From positions 1 to 11,156 of the forward strand of contig CAZFBZ010000043.1 in NCBI GenBank assembly GCA_964517345.1: a stretch of DNA of 11,156 bases, read 5' to 3'. A program made the position numbers and the translations under genes. The notes beneath the pieces are model-generated. The model did no database searches. It worked only from the letters and a program-made list of their open reading frames with translations, and was not told the DNA's origin. Numbering within the stretch: position 1 is the stretch's first letter; the number at the start of each line of letters is the position of its first letter. Below, piece by piece: positions 1-7,467 of this stretch. Source of the stretch: DAISLF01 sp964517345. GTDB lineage: Bacteria > Patescibacteriota > Gracilibacteria > Peribacterales > Peribacteraceae.

Positions 1-10
1 AAATAGGCCT

Positions 11-27
11 CCGGATTGGCGATCCGG
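11..27. other. Small hairpin upstream of gyrA
   Basis: A 6-bp inverted repeat (CCGGAT at 11-16, ATCCGG at 22-27) with a 5-nt loop. GG at 6-7 could also pair with CC at 28-29 across a 3-nt bulge. Read on the minus strand it is followed by TATTT at the window edge, so it could be a weak terminator for a minus-strand gene or the end of the preceding transcript. The missing left context prevents a choice. Confidence 0.3.
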
Positions 28-31
28 CCCC

Positions 32-59
32 TTCCGTCGGAGCGAAAATCCGCTATCAT
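32..59 (+). promoter_or_regulatory. Putative gyrA promoter (-10 TATCAT)
   Basis: TATCAT at 54-59 resembles the TATACT -10 elements found before hrcA and the ATPase gene. The -35 region (TTCCGT at 32-37, 16-bp spacer) is weak. The predicted transcription start near 66-67 would leave a leader of about 20 nt before the ATG at 86. That leader contains no Shine-Dalgarno sequence. Confidence 0.45.
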
Positions 60-85
60 CGTCCGCGCCCACTCCTTTGTTCCGC

Positions 86-2794
86 ATGCCTGATAAAGAC
101 TCCACCCCTCCGGCGCAGCTTCCGCTCAGCGGAGGCGGCGAAACGCTCAGCACCCTCGGACGCATCGAGCCCCGCCCGATCGTCATGGAGATGGAGGAGA
201 GCTACCTGAACTACGCGATGAGCGTCATCGTCTCGCGCGCTCTTCCGGACGCCCGCGACGGTCTGAAGCCGGTGCACCGCCGCATTCTTGTGGCGATGCA
301 GGAGGAAGGTCTCTCGCCCAGCCACCGCTACAGCAAGTGCGCGGGTGTGGTGGGTGAAGTGCTGAAGAAGTACCACCCGCACGGTGACTCGTCCGTGTAC
401 GACGCCCTCGTGCGCCTCGTGCAGGAATTCTCCATGCGCTATCCGCTGATCGACGGACAGGGAAACTTCGGTTCGATCGACGGAGACGGCGCCGCCGCCT
501 ACCGTTACACCGAGTGCAAACTGCAGAAGGTCGCCATGGAACTGCTGGCCGACCTCGACAAGAACACCGTCGATTACCAGCCCAACTACGACGCCTCCCG
601 CAAGGAGCCCACTGTGCTTCCGAGCAAGATCCCGAACCTGCTGCTCAACGGCACCGTCGGTATCGCGGTCGGTATGGCCACCAATATCCCGCCCCACAAC
701 CTCACCGAACTCATCGACGCGACGCTGCACCTCGTCGATGCTCCGGAATCGACTGTCGAGGATCTGCTCCAGTACGTGCAGGGACCCGATTTCCCGACCG
801 GCGGCATTGTCTACAATAAAGAGGCGATCAAGCAGGCGTACCTCACGGGACGCGGTTCCATCGTCATCCGCGGCAAGGCCGAGATCGAAGAAGTCCGCGA
901 TGGCCGCTACCACATCCGCATCAGCGAGATCCCGTACCAGGTGAACAAGTCCACGATGATCGAGAAGATGGCGCAGCTCGTCACCGACAAGATCATCCAG
1001 GGCATCAGCGACATCCGCGACGAGTCCGACCGCGAGGGCATCCGCATCATCATCGAACTTAAGAAAGATGCGTATCCCCAGAAAGTCCTCAACCTGCTCT
1101 TCAAGCACACCGAGCTCCAGTCGAGCTTCGGCTACAACATGATCGCGCTGAGCGACGGCATCCAGCCGCGCCTGATGAACATCCAGGAACTGCTCCAGAT
1201 CTTCATCGAGCACCGCCGCGTCGTCATCACCCGCCGCGTCACCTACGACCGCGACCGGGCGAAGGAGCGCGCACACATCCTCGAGGGTCTCAAGATCGCG
1301 CTCGACAACATCGACAAGGTCATCGAGACGATCAAGAAGAGCGAGACGCGCGACATCGCCAAGGAGAACCTCATCAAGAAGTTCAAGCTGACCGAGATCC
1401 AGGCCGAGGCCATCCTCCAGATGCGCCTGCAGACGCTGGCCGGTCTCGAGCGCAAGAAGATCGAGGACGAGCTGGCCGAGAAACTCGCGTTCATCGCCGA
1501 GTGCGAGGCCATCCTCAAGGACAAGAAGCGCATCGACAAGATCCTCAAGGGCGAGCTCGACGACCTCAAAAAGAGCTACGGCGACGCCCGCCGCACGACA
1601 GTCGTTCCCTACGAGGTCGGACAGTTCGGCGCCAAGGATACGATCCCGAACGCTCCGATGATCGTCACGCTCACGCGCGGCGGCTACGTGAAGCGCCTCA
1701 GTCCGGTGCAATTCCGCATGCAGCACCGCGGCGGCAAGGGCATCAAGAGCATGACCACCAAGGACGACGACGAGGTGATGAGTCTCCTGCACGTCATGAA
1801 CCACGACGACGTGCTGTACTTCACCAACACCGGCCGCGTATTCCGTTTCCCCACCTACGAGCTCCCGCAGGCGGGACGCGTGGCGAAGGGTCAGGCCATC
1901 GTGAACCTGCTCCAGCTCCAGCCTGAGGAGCGCATCACCGCGATGCTCAAGTCCGACCTCAGCGACAAGAAGCACCTCTTCATGACGACCAAGCAGGGCA
2001 CCGTGAAGCGCACGGCCGTCAGCGAATTCGAGAATATCCGCCGCTCGGGTCTTATCGCCCAGAAGCTGCCGGAGGGGGACGAGCTCAAGTGGGTCGTCGC
2101 GACGACGGGTAAAGATGAAATCTTCCTGCTCTCCCGCAAGGGCAAGTCCATCCGCTTCCCGGAGACGGACGTCCGCGACATGGGACGCGCCGCAGCCGGC
2201 GTGCGCGGCATCGACTTGAACGACGGCGACGAAGTGGTGGAGGCGGCCGCGATCATCGACCAGAACTCGCAGCTCCTCGTGGTCATGGAAAACGGCCTCG
2301 GCAAGATGACGCCCGTCAGCCAGTACCGCCTGCAGGGACGCGGCGGCTCGGGCGTGAAAGCCGCGGAGCTCACGGCCAAGACCGGCAACATCGTCGGCGG
2401 CCATGTGCTCACGCAGGGCCAGGAAGGCGATCTTCTCTGTGTCTCCAAACAGGGTCAGATGGTTCGTATGCAGCTGACCGAGATCCCGTCACGCGGCCGT
2501 GCCACCCAGGGTGTGATCGTCATGCGCCTCAACGGAGGCGACAAGGTCGCCACGATGAGCGTTGTCCGCCAGGACAAGGAGAGCGAAGAGGCTGTGCTCC
2601 AGGCCGCCATGGAGGAGCGCGCCGAGGAGGTGGAAGCCCTGGAGGAGGAGGTTGAGGCCATCGAGGAGATCAAGGAAGAGGAACTTGCCAAGGTCGAGAA
2701 GGCCGCAGCCAAAGCCAAGCCCAAGGCCAAAGCGGCAGCCAAGACTCCGGCCAAGCCGGCTCCCAAGGCCAAGGGCAAATCCTCCAGGAAGTGA
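86..2794 (+). CDS. gyrA: DNA gyrase subunit A
   Basis: GyrA is the DNA-cleaving and rejoining subunit of the A2B2 gyrase, which introduces negative supercoils using ATP bound by GyrB. Numbered from the ATG at 86 (902 aa), the motif RYTE carries the catalytic tyrosine at about residue 141. The quinolone-resistance region HPHGDSSVYD keeps Ser at 102 and Asp at 106, the unmutated state. A GyrA box QHRGGKG at about 546-552 marks it as gyrase, not ParC, and is followed by the beta-pinwheel repeats. A TTG at 77 is an in-frame alternative start that adds three residues. ATG 86 is preferred because it is the common codon and neither has a Shine-Dalgarno sequence. The C-terminus is unusual: a Glu-rich helical stretch (about 832-871) runs into a Lys/Ala/Pro-rich tail (about 872-902) resembling histone H1. 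The assignment is certain; the tail's role is unknown. Confidence 0.97.
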   Translation: MPDKDSTPPAQLPLSGGGETLSTLGRIEPRPIVMEMEESYLNYAMSVIVSRALPDARDGLKPVHRRILVAMQEEGLSPSHRYSKCAGVVGEVLKKYHPHGDSSVYDALVRLVQEFSMRYPLIDGQGNFGSIDGDGAAAYRYTECKLQKVAMELLADLDKNTVDYQPNYDASRKEPTVLPSKIPNLLLNGTVGIAVGMATNIPPHNLTELIDATLHLVDAPESTVEDLLQYVQGPDFPTGGIVYNKEAIKQAYLTGRGSIVIRGKAEIEEVRDGRYHIRISEIPYQVNKSTMIEKMAQLVTDKIIQGISDIRDESDREGIRIIIELKKDAYPQKVLNLLFKHTELQSSFGYNMIALSDGIQPRLMNIQELLQIFIEHRRVVITRRVTYDRDRAKERAHILEGLKIALDNIDKVIETIKKSETRDIAKENLIKKFKLTEIQAEAILQMRLQTLAGLERKKIEDELAEKLAFIAECEAILKDKKRIDKILKGELDDLKKSYGDARRTTVVPYEVGQFGAKDTIPNAPMIVTLTRGGYVKRLSPVQFRMQHRGGKGIKSMTTKDDDEVMSLLHVMNHDDVLYFTNTGRVFRFPTYELPQAGRVAKGQAIVNLLQLQPEERITAMLKSDLSDKKHLFMTTKQGTVKRTAVSEFENIRRSGLIAQKLPEGDELKWVVATTGKDEIFLLSRKGKSIRFPETDVRDMGRAAAGVRGIDLNDGDEVVEAAAIIDQNSQLLVVMENGLGKMTPVSQYRLQGRGGSGVKAAELTAKTGNIVGGHVLTQGQEGDLLCVSKQGQMVRMQLTEIPSRGRATQGVIVMRLNGGDKVATMSVVRQDKESEEAVLQAAMEERAEEVEALEEEVEAIEEIKEEELAKVEKAAAKAKPKAKAAAKTPAKPAPKAKGKSSRK
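2697..2786 (+). repeat. Low-complexity Ala/Lys-coding repeat in gyrA
   Basis: Imperfect, irregular repeats of AAGGCC, AAAGCC and CCAAG encode the Lys/Ala/Pro-rich end of GyrA. Simple repeats of this kind can change length by slippage, so tail length may differ between strains. That last point is inference. Confidence 0.6.
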
Positions 2795-2803
2795 TCTCTC
2801 TGC

Positions 2804-2834
2804 GGCTTGCAAAATACCGCAAGCCTTGTACACT
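2804..2834 (+). promoter_or_regulatory. Hairpin plus putative rpmE promoter
   Basis: GGCTTGC (2804-2810) and GCAAGCC (2819-2825) form a 7-bp stem with an 8-nt loop just after the gyrA stop. No proper T-tract follows, only TTGT, so it would be a weak terminator. Overlapping it is a promoter candidate: TTGCAA at 2807-2812, a 16-bp spacer, and TACACT at 2829-2834. The -10 ends 9 nt before the rpmE ATG, so the transcript would be leaderless or nearly so. The overlap of a hairpin with a -35 element could be coincidental. Confidence 0.45.
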
Positions 2835-2843
2835 CTCCCAGCT

Positions 2844-3062
2844 ATGAAGGCAGCTATCCACCCCACCGTGTTCAAAACCGCCAAGACGACCTGCGTGTCG
2901 TGCAATGCGGTGTACGAGATCCCGAGCACCATCGAGACCCAGCAGGTGGAAGTCTGCCGCGCCTGCCACCCGATCTACACGGGCAAGCAGCAGAAAGACC
3001 TCAAGGGTGGACGCGTCGATCGCTTCCGCAAGCGCATGGCGGCCGGTCCGAAGAAGGCGTAA
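2844..3062 (+). CDS. rpmE: 50S ribosomal protein L31
   Basis: L31 is a small zinc-binding protein of the large ribosomal subunit, located at the bridge to the 30S head. The 72-aa product has the family's N-terminal IHP, the late motif HPIYTGKQ, and the signature GGRVDRFRKR. Cys17/Cys20 and Cys38/Cys41 form two CxxC pairs, so this is the zinc-binding (C+) form and not the zinc-independent paralogue. Length and start are normal for the family. No Shine-Dalgarno sequence precedes the ATG; a TACACT -10 element lies 9 nt upstream. The next gene begins 11 nt after the stop, so the two are probably co-transcribed. Confidence 0.96.
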   Translation: MKAAIHPTVFKTAKTTCVSCNAVYEIPSTIETQQVEVCRACHPIYTGKQQKDLKGGRVDRFRKRMAAGPKKA

Positions 3063-3073
3063 TTCACCGTATC

Positions 3074-3901
3074 ATGAGGAGATTCGCTCGTATCCTGGCC
3101 CCTCTCGCATTCGCGGTCGTGGCTGTTTCGGGATGCGCGCAGACGCCTGCGTATACGCCGATGCAGCAGGAGAGTGCGTCGTCCGCGGTGTCATCCGCTC
3201 CGGCCGAGTCGCAGCGTCCGTGCTTCGTGGATATCAGCAATGCGCAGAGCTGCTCCGGCTGCTTTTTGGCCCCGGCGGGCGATCAGATGAAGATCTGTCT
3301 GGCATTGCTCGACCAGGGCGAAATCGTGGCGGATTTCACGTCGCTGCCGCTGACCCAGGAGGAGGCGATGGCGCAGACGGGTCCCCGCGCGATGCTCGCG
3401 GCGAGAGACGCGCAGGGGCGCACGACGACCGTGAAGGCGCCATTCGGGTTCGACCGGGTGATCACGGCGCCGGGCGGGTACTACGTGATGGCCGCGAACC
3501 GCGAGAACGACATTCCCAAGTCCTTCGACACCGTCTATCTGGTGATGTTCAAGGAGGAGGGTCCGGTGATCAAGCCCATCATCGAGGGCAGGGGATTCGG
3601 CCGTTTCAGCGCGAAGCGAAGCACCTGGCTGTACGTGCCGCACGATGACGCGCCGGCCAAGTGGACGCTGAAAGAAGTCGGCACGGACGGAAAAGCCGTC
3701 GACGAGTTCCGTTTCGGCGCCCAGCTGGCGGCCCGGCCCGATTTCCCGGCGGATGGTTTCCTGATGGACGCCGAGGTGATGGTGGATGGCGACAACGTGC
3801 TGCTCAGCGTCTTCAAGCCCGGGTATTCCGAGCGTACCGGGCCGTTCGTGCACTACGTGGTTTCCATCGACAAAAAGATGGTGGGCACGCGAAAAGAGTA
3901 G
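3074..3901 (+). CDS. Putative lipoprotein of unknown function
   Basis: The 275-aa product begins with an arginine-containing n-region (MRRFAR), a hydrophobic core, and a lipobox VSGC ending at Cys21. This is a signal-peptidase II-type lipoprotein signal, so the mature protein should be anchored to the outer face of the cytoplasmic membrane. A Ser/Ala/Gln/Pro-rich linker (about 22-48) follows. Next comes a cluster of four cysteines (50, 60, 63, 75) that could form two disulfides or bind a metal. The rest (about 77-275) is Gly- and aromatic-rich and looks mainly beta-stranded; I recognise no family. The start 11 nt after rpmE and the lack of a clear promoter suggest read-through from rpmE. No Shine-Dalgarno sequence is visible. 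Lipoprotein status is well supported; function is not. Confidence 0.82.
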   Translation: MRRFARILAPLAFAVVAVSGCAQTPAYTPMQQESASSAVSSAPAESQRPCFVDISNAQSCSGCFLAPAGDQMKICLALLDQGEIVADFTSLPLTQEEAMAQTGPRAMLAARDAQGRTTTVKAPFGFDRVITAPGGYYVMAANRENDIPKSFDTVYLVMFKEEGPVIKPIIEGRGFGRFSAKRSTWLYVPHDDAPAKWTLKEVGTDGKAVDEFRFGAQLAARPDFPADGFLMDAEVMVDGDNVLLSVFKPGYSERTGPFVHYVVSIDKKMVGTRKE

Positions 3902-3933
3902 AACTGAGGCATGTCGCAGGACGAAGCGGTGAA

Positions 3934-3960
3934 ATGGCACTCCGGACCAAAGAGTGCTAT
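3934..3960 (+). promoter_or_regulatory. CIRCE operator (HrcA binding site)
   Basis: The left arm ATGGCACTC (3934-3942) and right arm GAGTGCTAT (3952-3960) are separated by exactly 9 nt, as in the CIRCE consensus TTAGCACTC-N9-GAGTGCTAA. They match 7 of 9 and 8 of 9 positions. The site spans the -35 and -10 of the hrcA promoter, so HrcA bound here should block its own transcription. In the HrcA/CIRCE system heat or misfolded protein relieves repression through GroEL; that is known for other bacteria, not shown here. Confidence 0.92.
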
Positions 3961-3963
3961 ACT
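3934..3963 (+). promoter_or_regulatory. hrcA promoter, leaderless geometry
   Basis: A -35-like ATGGCA (3934-3939, 4 of 6 to TTGACA), an 18-bp spacer, and an extended -10, TGC followed by TATACT (3955-3963). The -10 ends 7 nt before the ATG at 3971, so transcription should begin at or next to the start codon. Both core elements are embedded in the CIRCE operator. Confidence 0.75.
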
Positions 3964-3970
3964 GGGGCGC

Positions 3971-4681
3971 ATGGACGAGCGTCAGAGCAAACTGCTGGTT
4001 GCCATCATCGACCAGTTCATCCAGACCGCGTTGCCGGTGGGGAGCAAGAAGCTCCTGGAGAGCGGGGATTTCACGCTGTCCTCCGCCACGATCCGGGCGG
4101 AAATGGTCGCGCTCGAGGATCAGGGATTTCTGGAGCAGCCGCACATCTCGGCCGGCCGCGTCCCGACGGCCAAGGGCTATCGTGCGTATGTGAAAGAATT
4201 CATGGATCCGACCGCGCATGAGAAGGCCGCCCGCAAGCAGTTTGATACGCTGCGCGAGCAGTACTTCCGCCGCAAGGATCAGGAGCGCGCCTACGAGGCC
4301 GTGTCGCTTCTCTCGCAGATGATCCCGGACATCGCCTTCGCCACCGTTCCGCACAAGCCAGGAGTCTATTACCTGGGCCTCGCCAACATCCTGCGTCAGC
4401 CCGAATTCCAGGCCAATCCGGCGCTGACGACGGGCGTCGTGGAGGTGCTGGAGGAGCGGCTCACCGAGCTGCTCGCGCGCCTGACCATCGACGAGAAAGT
4501 GCGGTACTACATCGGGGACGAGCACATCTTCCCGAAGATCCAGAGCTGCAGCTTCATCGTCACCGACTATATGCTCCGGGACCGCCGCGGCGTCGTCGGC
4601 ATCCTCGGCCACATGCGCATGGACTACGCGTATAACACCGTCGCGCTTGAGCTCGTCGCCGATCTGCTCCGGTCCGCCTGA
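3971..4681 (+). CDS. hrcA: Heat-inducible transcription repressor HrcA, short form
   Basis: HrcA is the repressor of class I heat-shock genes and binds CIRCE operators. The N-terminal winged-helix region is clear: LPVGSKKL, LSSATIRAEM, then PHISAGRVPTAKGYRAY (about residues 22-73). The C-terminal family motif FPKIQSCSFI and the RMDYA segment near the end are also present. The product is only 236 aa, against about 340 in typical HrcA, so the central inserted/dimerisation region is much reduced. An upstream in-frame ATG at 3911 is rejected because the CIRCE site and promoter lie between it and 3971. There is no grpE-dnaK-dnaJ next to it; the following gene is an ATPase with its own -10. The operator directly in front implies negative autoregulation. 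The family assignment is confident; targets other than itself are outside the window. Confidence 0.93.
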   Translation: MDERQSKLLVAIIDQFIQTALPVGSKKLLESGDFTLSSATIRAEMVALEDQGFLEQPHISAGRVPTAKGYRAYVKEFMDPTAHEKAARKQFDTLREQYFRRKDQERAYEAVSLLSQMIPDIAFATVPHKPGVYYLGLANILRQPEFQANPALTTGVVEVLEERLTELLARLTIDEKVRYYIGDEHIFPKIQSCSFIVTDYMLRDRRGVVGILGHMRMDYAYNTVALELVADLLRSA

Positions 4682-4692
4682 CCGGCTCTTTT
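4669..4692 (+). terminator. Weak intrinsic terminator after hrcA
   Basis: CCGGT (4669-4673) and ACCGG (4681-4685) form a 5-bp stem with a 7-nt loop overlapping the hrcA stop codon, followed by CTCTTTT. The stem is short and the T-tract is only four long, so termination may be partial. The independent -10 a few bases downstream makes a boundary here plausible. Confidence 0.4.
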
Positions 4693-4697
4693 ACCGC

Positions 4698-4703
4698 TAT
4701 ACT
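4698..4703 (+). promoter_or_regulatory. -10 element of the ATPase gene, leaderless geometry
   Basis: TATACT at 4698-4703 ends exactly 7 nt before the ATG at 4711, the same spacing and hexamer as hrcA. I see no good -35 and no Shine-Dalgarno sequence. A leaderless transcript is the simplest reading. Confidence 0.65.
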
Positions 4704-4710
4704 CACCCCC

Positions 4711-7367
4711 ATGACCAAGCCGGGAGACCAGATCCTCCTCCGCGTGCGCCCCTCCCTGCCCGACCAGGACGAGGTGAGCGCCTCGCGTGGCCCGCTGATG
4801 ATGGAGACCGTACTATCGTCGCTGCACTCGCTGCGCGGCACAGCGGCTCGTGTCAGTCTGGAAATCGGCCTCACCGAGGGCAAAATCGGCCTTTTTGCCC
4901 GGTCGTCGCGCAAGGCCAGCGCGCTGGTGGAAAGCCAGCTCTACGCCCAGTACCCGGACGCCGAGATTGAGATCGAGCAGCACGATCCGTTTCTCCCTCG
5001 GGAAGGCGAGGTCGTCGTGTCGCAGGAACTGACGCTCGCGGAGCCGGAGGTGTTCCCCATCAAGCGCTATCCCCAGTACGTCGACGTCGCGAGTCGCCAG
5101 GCCATCGACACCATCGCCGGCATCACCTCCACGCTCGTCCGCTATCCCAAGCCCGGCATGCGCGGGCACGTACAGGTGACGTTCGTTCCCGTCGGGCACC
5201 AGTACCGCCGCCGCGCGCTTGCGTTCCTGCCGCTGCTCACCAAGGGCATCCCCAAATACTGGCCTGCCTACGCCAAGTTCTTCGCCAAGATCCACCTGGC
5301 CCGGGGGTGGAGGCGCACGTTCCTCTTTCCATTGGATATGATCCTGGGAGGCTTCCGCACGTGGTTCGTGCACCCCAAGACCAGCATCTCGCTGCTGACC
5401 GGAGAGCAGACGGAGTCGGAATTCCAGGAGGAGGAGAAGACCAGCATGCGCAGCCACGAACGTGAAGATCACGTGGCCGGCGCCATCGACAAGGTCAACC
5501 GCCTGCTGTTCCTGGTGAACATCCGCGTAAGCGTCTTCGCTCCGGCTTCGCAAAAAGAAGATGCCGAGCACAAATCCGAGGAGATCGCGGGCAGTTTCCG
5601 CCAGTTTACGCTGCCGCAGAGCAACGGTTTCCACGCCGAGCATCCCCGCACCACCGCGACGCTGCCAGACACGTTCGCGACGATTCCGTACATTCTCTCG
5701 GCGGAAGAGATCGCGACGCTCTGGCATGTCCCGAACATCCTCGTCAAAACCCCCAACATCGATTGGGTGACGAGCCGCAAACTGGAGCCGCCCGTCGATC
5801 TCCCGATCATCGATCCTGAGGCCGCGGTCAAAGAAGAGATCACCGTGCTCGGGGATGCGGTTTTCCGCGGCCAGAGGACACAATTCGGCATCCGCCCCGA
5901 CGACCGTCGCCGTCACACCTATGTGATCGGAAAGACCGGCATGGGTAAATCGACGCTGCTCGAGAACATGATCTTCTCGGATATCCACGCGGGCAAAGGC
6001 CTTGCGGTTATTGATCCGCACGGTGACCTCGTCGAGGCATGTCTGCGGTTCATCCCGCCCGAGCGTACCAACGACGTTATCCTCTTCGATCCGGCCGACA
6101 AGGAATTCCCGATGGCCTTCAACATGCTTGCATGCTCGGACAAGGAACAGCAGCCGCTCGTCGCGTCCGGCATGATGAGCGTCTTCAAGAAACTCTGGCC
6201 CGACGTGTGGAGCGGACGCATGGAGTACATCCTGCGCAATGCGCTGCTCGCGCTCATCGAAGTGCAGAGCAACTCGATGCTCGGCATCCTGCGGATCTTC
6301 ACCGACGACAACTTCCGCCGCAAAGTGGTGGAGCACGTGGAGAACCACCTCGTGCGCAGCTTCTGGGAGGACGAATTCACCAGCTGGTCCGAGAAATACC
6401 GCACGGAGGCCGTAGCTGCCATCCAGAACAAGATCGGCCAGCTGCTCTCGGCCCCGCTCATCCGCAATATCGTGGGCCAGGTGAACAGCAAAGTGGATGT
6501 CCGCCATGCGATGGACAGCGGCAAGATCATCCTGATGAACCTGAGCAAGGGAAAGCTCGGCGAGGACAACTCGGCGTTCCTCGGTTCCATGTTCGTGACC
6601 AAGTTCCAGCTGGACGCCATGAGCCGCGCGGACATCCCCGAGAAAGAGCGCCGCGACTTCTACCTGTACGTCGATGAGTTCCAGAACTTCGCCACCGAGT
6701 CCTTCGCTACGATCCTCTCCGAGGCGCGCAAGTACCGCCTGAACCTGACGATGGCGCATCAGTACGTGAACCAGCTCCTCATCGACGACAAGAACACCGC
6801 GCTCCGGGATGCCGTGTTCGGCAACGTGGGCAGTATGTGCGTGTTCCAGGTGGGCTCCGACGACGCCGAGCCGCTCAGCCTGCAGTTCGAGGAGATGGTT
6901 CTGCCCAAAGACATCCTCAGCCTGCCCAAATACCACGCGTACATGCGCCTGATGATCAAGGGCATCCCGAGCAAGCCGTTCTCCGTGCACACGCTGCCGC
7001 CGCCCGAATTCGAGCAGGACGAGGGCCGCGTGGAGACGATCCGCCGCCTCTCGCGCGAGCGCTACTGCGAGGAACGCGCCATTGTGGAGGACAAGATCGC
7101 CAAGTGGGTGGCGACCGCCCGCACGGCGCGTGCCGAGACCGTGAACGTGGAGAAGCAAAAGGAGAAAGAGGAAGAGGAGAAGAAGAAAGCGCGTGCCAAA
7201 GGCATGAGCCTGGACGAATACCGCAAGTGGCGTGACCGCGAGATGTGGACCAACGACTTCAACGCCCTGCGCAAAAAGAAGTCCAAGGGCGAAGAGCTGA
7301 CGCCCGAGGAAGTCACGAAGATGGATGAACTGATGAAGAAGCTCGTCGATAGCGGCGGCGTGCCGCC
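4711..7367 (+). CDS. VirD4/TraG-like ATPase (TraM-recognition type), 3' end lost in gap
   Basis: 885 residues are visible before the sequence gap. Residues 1-380 form an N-terminal domain seen with such ATPases in CPR genomes (MMETVLSSLHSLRG at the start, YPDAEIEI near residue 90). The P-loop ATPase domain follows: Walker A GKTGMGKST at 407-415, then AVIDPHGDLVE, Walker B YLYVDEF with Asp655 and Glu656, and the AHQY motif at 682-685 in the sensor position of VirD4/TraG proteins. The end (about 800-885) is Lys/Glu-rich and helical. Relatives include conjugative coupling proteins, which pump DNA through type IV secretion channels. Here there is no relaxase or VirB gene nearby and no clear N-terminal membrane helix pair, so a role in DNA uptake, export or segregation is open. 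HerA/FtsK-like translocases are the main alternative. Confidence 0.88.
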
Positions 7368-7467
7368 NNNNNNNNNNNNNNNNNNNNNNNNNNNNNNNNN
7401 NNNNNNNNNNNNNNNNNNNNNNNNNNNNNNNNNNNNNNNNNNNNNNNNNNNNNNNNNNNNNNNNNNN
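7368..7467. other. Assembly gap (100 N)
   Basis: Exactly 100 N, the conventional placeholder for a scaffold gap of unknown length. The + strand gene on its left and the - strand gene on its right both run into it and are convergent, so the missing DNA holds both 3' ends and possibly more. Confidence 0.98.

Noticed and set aside
56..2404. Long minus-strand open frame opposite gyrA
   Set aside because: It is the mirror of a highly GC-biased gyrA; its Leu/Asp/Val/His-rich translation has no family features.
3911..3970. Upstream in-frame ATG that would extend HrcA by 20 residues
   Set aside because: The CIRCE operator and TATACT -10 lie inside this extension, and homology to HrcA begins after the ATG at 3971.
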